Position numbers and translations under genes: made by a program. From Planotetraspora phitsanulokensis (GTDB lineage: Bacteria; Actinomycetota; Actinomycetes; Streptosporangiales; Streptosporangiaceae), in NCBI RefSeq assembly GCF_016863295.1, contig NZ_BOOP01000028.1:1-64000 (forward strand): a stretch of DNA of 64,000 nt, given 5' to 3'. The notes under the pieces were generated by a model. It made no database searches. It was given only the letters and a program-made list of their open reading frames with translations, and was not told the DNA's origin. Shown piece after piece: positions 57,124 to 64,000 of the stretch. Position 1 is the stretch's first letter; the number at the start of each line of letters is the position of its first letter.

Positions 57124-58083
57124 GCGGGGCCGCCGCCGAGACGCCCAGATCCCCGCGCCGATGAGCAGCAGCCCGAAGCCGGCCGCGCCGATCGGCAGGA
57201 TGGTGCGCAGCCATCTGCTCCACGTGGCGTAGGCCGCGGCCTCGGCCTCGTTGAGGGCGATCTCGTTCGCGGGCGTCCGCAGGTCGGCGGCCAGCACGAC
57301 CAGCCGTTCCACCCCGTCGGCCGTGCGGAAGGCCTCCCGCCGGTTCTCCTCGGACTTGACGGGCACGCCGCTCACCGGCTCGACCCAGACCGTCCGCTCC
57401 GTCTGCGCCCACCTGGTCACGGTGAAGCTCCGGTCGCCCCGCAGGCCCAGCGTCGTGCCCGGGATGCGGATCGCGACGTCCTCGACCTTCGTCGCCGGCA
57501 CGTGTTGCCTGTACCGGTAGGTCGTGACGCCGTCAACGGACTCCACCCCGTCGAACACCATCGGCAGCGTCCGCTTCATCTGGGGGTCGAAGTACGCGTA
57601 GTCCTGTTTCCGCGCGTCGAACGGCCAGCGGAACGCCAGGCCCGACTGGCGGGCCGCGGGATCGTCGTCGACGTACTCTCCGCAGCAGTTCACGATCGCG
57701 CCGGTGCGCCGGTCGAAGGCGACCTTGCGTTCGTGGTAGTCGATGCGGTCGCCGTCCCCGGTGTCGAGGGAGCTCGACTCGAGCCAGACCGCGCGGTCGT
57801 CGTCGCCCGCCGCGGCGTCCCCGTTCAGCGCGCGCGTGAGCACGACCGGGCCGGTTCGCGACCGCATCGCGGCGGTGTCGAAGTAGGTGGCCGACGCGGT
57901 GTACAGGTGACTGGTCGACGAGTGTTCGAGCGGCATCCGGATGACCCTGTCGTGCACGAAGCCGCGCAGCAGCGGGACGAGGGTGAGCAGGAACGCGCCC
58001 GCCCCGGCCAGGGTGAGCGCCGCGGCGCGGCGCAGGGACGCGCGACCCGGAACGGAGGCCCGCCGGCCCTGGACGGCGGTCAC
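57064..58083 (-). CDS. DUF3068 membrane-anchored protein, copy 2
   Basis: 339 aa. N-terminal helix about 20-40, external domain, second helix about 292-313, basic tail. Shared DUF3068 signatures with copy 1: LVPLLRGFVHDRVIRMP, AIVNCCGEYVDDDP, WPFDARKQDYAYFDP, VDGVTTYRYRQHVP, TVWVEPVSGVPVKSEENRREAF. GTG 58083 overlaps the stop of GT-C paralog 4 as GTGA, so the three genes aftD, GT-C 4 and DUF3068 are translationally coupled. Role unknown. Confidence 0.88.
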   Translation of the reverse strand: MTAVQGRRASVPGRASLRRAAALTLAGAGAFLLTLVPLLRGFVHDRVIRMPLEHSSTSHLYTASATYFDTAAMRSRTGPVVLTRALNGDAAAGDDDRAVWLESSSLDTGDGDRIDYHERKVAFDRRTGAIVNCCGEYVDDDPAARQSGLAFRWPFDARKQDYAYFDPQMKRTLPMVFDGVESVDGVTTYRYRQHVPATKVEDVAIRIPGTTLGLRGDRSFTVTRWAQTERTVWVEPVSGVPVKSEENRREAFRTADGVERLVVLAADLRTPANEIALNEAEAAAYATWSRWLRTILPIGAAGFGLLLIGAGIWASRRRPRSAPAQDEQQVPRDDLADPR

Positions 58084-59948
58084 GACGCCGGCACCGCTTC
58101 GCCGACGGAGACGTCCCCGAAACAGATCTGCGCTCCCATGGGCAGGCCGGACACGAGGACCTTCGGCAGGTTCGCCGGGGCCGTGAAGAGGATCCGGCCC
58201 AGCCCCTGTCCGATCGTCACGTCGTATCTCCTGTCGCCGAGATAGAGGACGGCGGGGGCGCTCGCGGCCGAGGAGTAGCCGATCCGGACCACGTCCCCGG
58301 CCTGCGGGACCTTCTGCAGCGGGATCTCCACCCCTGCCCCGGCCACGGGATAGCAGCCGCCGGGCGCGGCGGTCCGCTCCCCCGACCCTTCGGCCGCACG
58401 CAGACGGCCCTGGTCGTCGACGACCAGGACGTTCGTGGACGGCGCCGGATGGCGCATGCGCTCGCGTTGTGCGGGCGTCGCCAGCGGGGCCAGGACGCGG
58501 GAGGTCATGGCGTACTCGCCGTAGGCCGCGTCGATCACGTCCCCGGGGGCCCGGCGGTCCAGGATGACGGCGTCCTGCGGGGCCGTACGCAGCGCGGCGG
58601 CGGCGGTCGTGAGATAGGCGTGCGCCCTGTCGTTGCCCAGATAGCTGGACAGGACGCTGACCGAGGCGAGTGAGCCCACGAGGAAGCCGCCGAGCAGGAG
58701 CCCGCCCGCGCCGGTCACCAGGTCTCTGGGCGGACGCGCGCGATAGGGCCGGTCCTCGCCGGTGAACGGCAGGAGGGCCGCTCCCACGGCGAGCGCGAGC
58801 ACGGGGGCCGCGTCGACGACGTACCGCGTCTCCATGCCGTGGAAGGCCCCGAGGATGTGGACGCGCCCGTAGTACGTCGGCACGACGTCGGCGACCACCA
58901 GGTAGCCGAGCAGCAGGCCCCAGGCCCGCAGGGCGCGCCGGCGGTAGCGGGCGGTGACCACCAGCAGGGCGAGGGCGACGACCGCCGCGAGGCCGACGAG
59001 CAGGGCGGGCGGGCTGGCGACGGCCCGGTCGGGACCGGAGAACCACTTCCAGGGGCCGCCCAGCGTCGTGCCGAGGAAGGTGTCGAGGAGCAGCTTCTTG
59101 ATGAAGCCGAGCCCCTCCGGCAGCGTCGGCCATCCGCTCATGTCGGCGGTGTCCCGGCCGGCGACCAGGTAACCGGCCACGTACGCCACGACGACGGCCG
59201 CGTACGCCGCCCACAGTCCCGCGTGCCTGCGCAGCACCCCTCGCACGCCGCCGCCGTCCGAGAAGTACGCGAGCGTCAGCGCGAACAACAGCGGCGGCAG
59301 CGCCGCCGCCTTCAGGAAGGAGCACAGACCCACGACGAGCCACGCCGTCGCCGCCACCGCGTGCAGGAGGCGGCCGTCGCGCAGGTGGAGGACATGGCTG
59401 GTGATCGCCATGGGGATCGCGACCAGCAGCGGCACGAGGTTGAGCGCCGCCGACCACCAGGTGAGCGCGGGCACGGTGAACGGCGCGAACAGGTAGACCG
59501 CGAGCGGGACCAGGATCGCCCGTCTGCGCCCGAACAGCACGACCAGCATGCGGAGGACGGCGAGGCCGGAGACCGTGAACAGGACCAGCATGCTGCCCGC
59601 CGCCAGGCCCCAGCTGTACGGCGCGATCCGGGTGACGAACCAGGCCAGGGCGAATCCCACCGGCATGAACTGCCCGTAGTGGACGCGGGTCAGGTAGTCC
59701 CACGAGAGGGGGCCGTCCACCGCCCGCGCGGCGAACTCGAAGTCGTCCTCCTTGAAGTACGCCAGGCTCACGACCTCGGCCCGCCACCACAGCTGGAGCA
59801 CGAGCAGGACGACCGCGGCCAGCATGACGCCGTTGCGCCGGACGAACGCGCCCCAGGCCGACAGCAGCGCCACCGTCTCCGCGGGAAGCGTGATGCGGAT
59901 CCGCGGCGGCTCGGGCCGCGGAGTGACATCCGAGATCACCTTGGTCAC
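58080..59948 (-). CDS. GT-C-like polytopic membrane protein, paralog 4 of 4
   Basis: 622 aa. Helix about 39-58, then Asp68-Asp69 in YFKEDDFEFAARAVDG, YGQFMPVGFALAWF, about ten further helices, and the C-terminal domain ending GLPMGAQICFGDVSVGEAVPAS. GTG 59948 overlaps the aftD stop by 4 bp and its own stop overlaps DUF3068, placing it physically within the aftD operon. Best functional guess of the four: a polyprenyl-phosphate arabinose (or other sugar) transferase working with AftD. Confidence 0.82.
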   Translation of the reverse strand: MTKVISDVTPRPEPPRIRITLPAETVALLSAWGAFVRRNGVMLAAVVLLVLQLWWRAEVVSLAYFKEDDFEFAARAVDGPLSWDYLTRVHYGQFMPVGFALAWFVTRIAPYSWGLAAGSMLVLFTVSGLAVLRMLVVLFGRRRAILVPLAVYLFAPFTVPALTWWSAALNLVPLLVAIPMAITSHVLHLRDGRLLHAVAATAWLVVGLCSFLKAAALPPLLFALTLAYFSDGGGVRGVLRRHAGLWAAYAAVVVAYVAGYLVAGRDTADMSGWPTLPEGLGFIKKLLLDTFLGTTLGGPWKWFSGPDRAVASPPALLVGLAAVVALALLVVTARYRRRALRAWGLLLGYLVVADVVPTYYGRVHILGAFHGMETRYVVDAAPVLALAVGAALLPFTGEDRPYRARPPRDLVTGAGGLLLGGFLVGSLASVSVLSSYLGNDRAHAYLTTAAAALRTAPQDAVILDRRAPGDVIDAAYGEYAMTSRVLAPLATPAQRERMRHPAPSTNVLVVDDQGRLRAAEGSGERTAAPGGCYPVAGAGVEIPLQKVPQAGDVVRIGYSSAASAPAVLYLGDRRYDVTIGQGLGRILFTAPANLPKVLVSGLPMGAQICFGDVSVGEAVPAS

Positions 59949-62900
59949 GGCACTCCAGAAAGGTGGGTGTCCCTGCGGGCCTCAGACGCCGCCAGCGGCG
60001 CCTGCCCAACCGGATCAGGGATCCGCGGCGCCCGCGTCCCCGCCGGGTCGTCGGGCACGTTGGCGAACAGGCGGGCGAGGAGCGGCAGGCAGAGCAGTTG
60101 CGGCACGAGGTCGCTCAGCGGCTCACCCCAGGCGGTGTTCTCCGCGAGCAGCAGCGCCGTGCCCACCGCCAGGCTCAGCCCGGCCAGAGCCAGCGAGGCC
60201 AGCGCGGCGGGGGCGGACGAGAGCGCGCGCGAAACGGCCACGACGACGGTCCCCCGCCGGGCGTGCTCGCCCGCCGAGACCCGCCGGAACAACACGGTCG
60301 CGGCGAAAAGCGCGCTCAGCACCGCGAGGCCCGTCAGGCCGCCGATCCAGAACCCGTAGAGCGGCACGAACGGCCACAGCCACTTGACCCGCATCCCCCG
60401 GGGGCCGACAGGCGGATGGGCGGCACGGCGCCGAACGGGGACCGCGGCGGCGGCCACGACGAGCAGCACCAGCACCGCACCGACCGCCAGGCCCACGCGG
60501 TACACGCCGTCCGGCCGGTAGCTCATGGTCACGGTCCCGGTCGTGCCCGCGGGCAGGATCCACGCCTGCCGCCACCCGTCGAGCCGCGCCGGAGCGAGTT
60601 CGCGCCCGGCCACGGAGGCGTGCCATCCGTTGTTGTAGTTCTCGTTGACGACCAGATAGCTGGCCGCGGTCGCGTCGACCTCGACGCGGCGCTCCCAGCC
60701 CGTCCACTCCTTGACGTCCACCGGCCGGGTCACCGTCGGCGCCGCCGCCACGGCACCGGGCCGGCGGATGACGGCCGTCCGGATCCGGTACGGGTCCTGC
60801 GGCGACGCGGACAGCCGCGTCTGCCCCGGCAGGACGTTGAAGTTCTCGCAGGCCTCGTACGTGAGCGGCCTTCCGGCGAGGACGTCGGCGAGCGTCCCGC
60901 CGACGATCCTGGTGTGCACCGGAGCACCGTCGACCGACAGCGTGGGACCATAGCCGCACGGCAGCCGCAGCGGGTAGCCGCCGAGCGCCCCCAGGGGCTT
61001 CACGCCGGGGATCGTGACGTCGTTCACCTCGATCGGCCGCGAGCTGGACGCGGTGAACACGATCGAGAGCTTCCCGGTCTTCATCGGCGGGAACTCGATC
61101 CAGCCGTCGCGGCCGACCCAGCCCTCACGCGTGCCGCCGTCGCCCCGCAGGGTCAGGCGCACCGGAGGCGGCCCGATGGAGGAGTCGGGGAACACCACCT
61201 TGATCCGGGAGAGGGTGACCGGACGGGCCATGGTGACGTCGAGCGTGGGCGAGCGGTCGAGCGGGTCGGCGTACCAGACCGTCGCCGGATCGCCGTCGAA
61301 GGCGGATCGCGCGATGGTCGCCGGGTCGTCGGTGTACGTCGAGGACGAGGTGACGGTGAGCGGCTCGCCGGGGAGCGTGGTGACCCGCTCGATCTCCGAA
61401 CGGGAGGTGAGCACGGCCTGCCCGGTGAGGGTCCGCTCGCCCGAGCCCTGGGACTCGTAGGCCCGGTTGAAGCCGTAGGCGTCCTCGCCCTGGATCTCGA
61501 GCCCGTTCGAGCAGGCCCAGACGTACGACCCGCGCATGCAGGCAGGCACGTCCCCGTTCCTGCTGAAGGAGACGACCGCCTCGCCGCGGGGGTCGCCGGG
61601 AGCCTGCGGGACGACGATGGTCCTGCCGGGGGTCACCCCGGGGATCGTGAGCTCGGCGATCCCGACCCGGCTGCCCAGCTTCGTCTTGGGCTCGTAGGCC
61701 AGCTTCGTGATCCGGATGCGCACCCGCGTGGTCGGCCCGGGCGGCACGGCGAGGCGTTGCGGCTCGGCGGTCGTCCTGACGGACTGGAGCAGGCTTCCCG
61801 TGTCGGTCTCGACGGCGACCTGCGAGGGCGGCGGCCCGATGTACCCCTGGTCCAGCGCGAGCGTCACCGACGGGAGATCGGTGGGCTTGGTGAGCGTCAC
61901 CTCGAGCCACTCGCCCAGTGAGCCCTTCCATCCGGCGGACCGCCAGCCGGTCCGCCTGTCTCCGTCGACGGCCGCGAAGGGCTGGCGCCCGGGATCGCGG
62001 GAGCCGGGCATGGCGGTCGCGTCGGCCTCCGACGACGACGCCCGCACAGCGGCGATCTCCAGCAACTGGGCCGTCGACTGGAAGGGCTCCCAGGAGGGGT
62101 CGGTGAGGTCAGGACCCGACGCGGTCTCCCCGGGCGTGAGGGTGGCGCCGGCGACCTGTCTCAGGTCGCTCAGCTCGACGTCGGTCTTCCTCAGCGTGTC
62201 GGTGAGGACCGTGTCGTACGCGGGGATCGCCGAGGCGCCGGGATCGTCGCCGAGGACGACGGGCCGGTCGTCGGGCAGCAGGCCCTGCTCCGCCAGGTCG
62301 AGGACCGCCTCGGGGGCTCCTCCCACGCGCAGGGCGCCCGCCACCGGCACGGTGCCGATCAGTGGGGCCGCCTTCTCCACCCGGTAGATCTCCAGGGCGG
62401 TGTAGGGCTGGTCGAGCCAGCTCGAGGCGATGGTGCCGAGCCGCTCTCCGACTGCCGGGCCGAACCGTTTGACCAGCGTGATCCCGGGTGAGTCCTCGAT
62501 GGCCTGATGGACGCGCGCGGGCCAGGCCGTGCCGATGGTGCGGCGCTCGAGGTCGTTGCGCACCACCAGGTAGCCGACCCCGATCCGGCGCAGCGTCTCG
62601 GTGAGCCCGGCCGAGCCCTGTCCCGAGGCGAAGCGGTCGTCGATGGCCGCCAGCAGCCTGCTGGATCCCGCCGACCCCCAGGGGACGATGGTGTGCGTCG
62701 CCCATCGGGCCGTGAGTAGCGGCTGGAGGGGCTCGTCCAGCGGGCGTCCCCACTGGTACTCGCCGCGTTTGGAGCCGGGAACGGCCAGGACCATCTGGTC
62801 GCCGGCGTTCTCGTCGAGCCACGTGGTCGCCTGCTTCCAGTAGCCCGGGATCTCCGTGAACGACCCGGACGGCGCGAGCCCCTCCGCGACGATCGGCACG

Positions 62901-64000
62901 CAGGTCACCGCGACCATCGCCGCGCCGGCGGCCGTCAGCGGCAGCCGGGCGCGCGGCCTGACCAGGCAGAGCAGCCCGGCTAGCCCGAGTACGACGGGCA
63001 GCCGGATCAGCGCGTCGAACTTGTGGAGGTTGCGGAACGCCGCGAGCGGCCCGTCGAGCGCCTGCACGACGGCGTCGTTCAGCGGGCCCGCGACGGCGCT
63101 CGCGTGACCGGCCGCCACGATCGCCACGCCCACGAGAAGCGTGATGAGCAGAAAGGACCGTTCCGGCAGGCTCCGCATGGCCAGACCGGCCAGCCCGAGC
63201 CCCGCGAGCAGGACGGTGACCACGATCAGCCACGGGCTGAAGGCCTGCTGGTAGGCCCCCGCCATCCACGGCTGGCCGTCCACCGACAGGAACGCCAGCC
63301 AGCTCGAGGTGCCGCGCAGGACGTTGGTCAGCGACGTCACGCCGGTCGTCGCGGTGGCGTTCTCGATGAACGGGAGGAAGGAGAAGACGTAGCGGCCCAT
63401 GACGAGCAGCGGGACCGCCCACCAGAACGACACCGCCGCGATCAGGACGCACCACCACGCCATCAGCCGGCGGCGCAGCGGCCCGCGAGCCCGGGTCAGC
63501 AGATAGAGGGCGGGCGCGACGAGGACGGCGAGCTCCGCCGTGGCGTTGACGCCGCCGCAGAAGAGGAACGCGACAGCCGACAGCGCGGCGGCCCTGCGCG
63601 GTCCCGTCGTCCCCTCCGCGCCCCGGACCAGCGGAAGCATGATCCACGGCATCAGGGCGCTGGGCAGGAACTCGGAGGAGTTGATCCCGATCAGCGCCTG
63701 TGCGTGCGGCGCCAGCGCGTACGCGAGACCGGCGAGGATGCGTGTGTTGGGCGTGCCGATCCGCAGCGCCCGGGCGAGTTGTACCACTCCGAGGAAGGCG
63801 GCGCAGAGCACGAACGACATCCACAGCCGCTGAACGTTCCACGCGGGCATGTCGAGCTTGAGCCACAGCGCGTAGAAGGGCCCCATCGGGAACAGGTAGC
63901 CGTAGGCCTGGTTCTGCAGGTGACCGAAGTAGTCGTCGTCCCACAGGTGCAGCGCCCGGCTGAGGAAGCGCAGCGGATCGACCGCCATGTCGAGCTTGGT
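59945..64000 (-). CDS. aftD: Alpha-(1->3)-arabinofuranosyltransferase AftD (5' end outside window)
   Basis: About 1351 residues visible, open through the window edge; the first visible residues TKLDMAVDPLRFLSRALHLWDDDYFGHLQNQAYGYLFPMGPF are the AftD N-terminal region with the acidic GT-C pair, so only a short N-terminus is missing. An N-terminal membrane block runs to about residue 430. A long external region follows with two galactose-binding/F5-F8 type C-like units (GWRSAGWKGSLGEWLEVTL and FDGDPATVWYADPLDRSPTLDVTMA). C-terminal helices begin near 1160. AftD transfers arabinofuranose from DPA onto arabinan. It heads the operon aftD/GT-C 4/DUF3068. Confidence 0.93.
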   Translation of the reverse strand, partial: TKLDMAVDPLRFLSRALHLWDDDYFGHLQNQAYGYLFPMGPFYALWLKLDMPAWNVQRLWMSFVLCAAFLGVVQLARALRIGTPNTRILAGLAYALAPHAQALIGINSSEFLPSALMPWIMLPLVRGAEGTTGPRRAAALSAVAFLFCGGVNATAELAVLVAPALYLLTRARGPLRRRLMAWWCVLIAAVSFWWAVPLLVMGRYVFSFLPFIENATATTGVTSLTNVLRGTSSWLAFLSVDGQPWMAGAYQQAFSPWLIVVTVLLAGLGLAGLAMRSLPERSFLLITLLVGVAIVAAGHASAVAGPLNDAVVQALDGPLAAFRNLHKFDALIRLPVVLGLAGLLCLVRPRARLPLTAAGAAMVAVTCVPIVAEGLAPSGSFTEIPGYWKQATTWLDENAGDQMVLAVPGSKRGEYQWGRPLDEPLQPLLTARWATHTIVPWGSAGSSRLLAAIDDRFASGQGSAGLTETLRRIGVGYLVVRNDLERRTIGTAWPARVHQAIEDSPGITLVKRFGPAVGERLGTIASSWLDQPYTALEIYRVEKAAPLIGTVPVAGALRVGGAPEAVLDLAEQGLLPDDRPVVLGDDPGASAIPAYDTVLTDTLRKTDVELSDLRQVAGATLTPGETASGPDLTDPSWEPFQSTAQLLEIAAVRASSSEADATAMPGSRDPGRQPFAAVDGDRRTGWRSAGWKGSLGEWLEVTLTKPTDLPSVTLALDQGYIGPPPSQVAVETDTGSLLQSVRTTAEPQRLAVPPGPTTRVRIRITKLAYEPKTKLGSRVGIAELTIPGVTPGRTIVVPQAPGDPRGEAVVSFSRNGDVPACMRGSYVWACSNGLEIQGEDAYGFNRAYESQGSGERTLTGQAVLTSRSEIERVTTLPGEPLTVTSSSTYTDDPATIARSAFDGDPATVWYADPLDRSPTLDVTMARPVTLSRIKVVFPDSSIGPPPVRLTLRGDGGTREGWVGRDGWIEFPPMKTGKLSIVFTASSSRPIEVNDVTIPGVKPLGALGGYPLRLPCGYGPTLSVDGAPVHTRIVGGTLADVLAGRPLTYEACENFNVLPGQTRLSASPQDPYRIRTAVIRRPGAVAAAPTVTRPVDVKEWTGWERRVEVDATAASYLVVNENYNNGWHASVAGRELAPARLDGWRQAWILPAGTTGTVTMSYRPDGVYRVGLAVGAVLVLLVVAAAAVPVRRRAAHPPVGPRGMRVKWLWPFVPLYGFWIGGLTGLAVLSALFAATVLFRRVSAGEHARRGTVVVAVSRALSSAPAALASLALAGLSLAVGTALLLAENTAWGEPLSDLVPQLLCLPLLARLFANVPDDPAGTRAPRIPDPVGQAPLAASEARRDTHLSGVP

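Noticed and set aside
59963-61921. 652-codon plus-strand frame opposite aftD
   Set aside because: Shadow of the aftD reading frame; no start signals or domains.
1-64000. tRNA, rRNA, integrase or attachment sites
   Set aside because: None recognised by eye in either strand; a tRNAscan/Infernal run would settle this.

Overview
The window reads as a chromosomal segment of a high-GC actinomycete. Coding density is high, GTG starts are common, several promoters place the -10 box 6-7 nt before the start codon (leaderless mRNAs), and the families are typically actinobacterial (LuxR-type two-component pair, S1E proteases, DUF3068, AftD, DprE1/DprE2). The content would suit a Streptosporangiales-type organism, but the sequence alone does not prove the genus. 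I see no rRNA, tRNA, phage, transposase or CRISPR array.

Layout. 1-8.7 kb: tail of an acidic protein; an OmpR-type regulator with a giant sensor kinase fused to a DUF4173-like membrane domain; a hemerythrin behind a sigma-B-type promoter; a double-HxlR regulator; small membrane proteins; a SURF1-like protein. 8.9-20.6 kb: flavin monooxygenase, gamma-glutamyltransferase, a NarL-type two-component pair, a tiny cysteine-rich protein, a Sel1-repeat protein, alanine dehydrogenase with a class-III aminotransferase, and an M20 peptidase. 20.7-29.7 kb: a translationally coupled ABC-like ATPase / YhgE-type membrane protein / TetR operon, a solute-binding-vWA chimera, a threonine dehydratase divergent from a LysR regulator, and a LysE exporter.

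29.7-37.2 kb is a lipid/sterol side-chain catabolism cluster. It holds a FadD19-like CoA ligase, two thiolase-fold proteins without an obvious catalytic Cys, a DUF35 protein, a second CoA ligase and a divergent enoyl-CoA hydratase. Gene order resembles the mycobacterial and rhodococcal fadD19/ltp3/ltp4 neighbourhood. A KstR-like palindrome sits in the divergent promoter.

38-64 kb is dominated by cell-envelope glycan genes. Two paralogous GT-C-like membrane proteins (38.6-42.2 kb) are followed by a nitronate monooxygenase, a LysR regulator and a tandem pair of secreted alpha-lytic-type proteases. Then comes a DUF3068 / UbiA-type phosphoribosyltransferase / DprE1 / DprE2 operon, which is the complete route from phosphoribosyl diphosphate to decaprenyl-phosphoryl-arabinose (DPA). 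An acyltransferase, an SDR/TetR pair, a third GT-C paralog, a methyltransferase, and an AftD / fourth GT-C paralog / DUF3068 operon finish the window. Together these look like a locus that makes DPA and uses it, with dedicated polymerases and decorating enzymes, to build an arabinofuranosyl-containing envelope polymer.

Non-coding highlights: (i) an intergenic repeat family with head GTGATCATGCACA, tandem with an exact 53-nt period at two loci 12 kb apart; at three genes the stop codon lies inside the element. (ii) Two exact and three near matches to the KstR-type palindrome TNNAACNNGTTNNA, all at gene starts or divergent promoters of lipid or envelope genes. (iii) DprE1 has Ala where benzothiazinone-sensitive enzymes have the reactive Cys.
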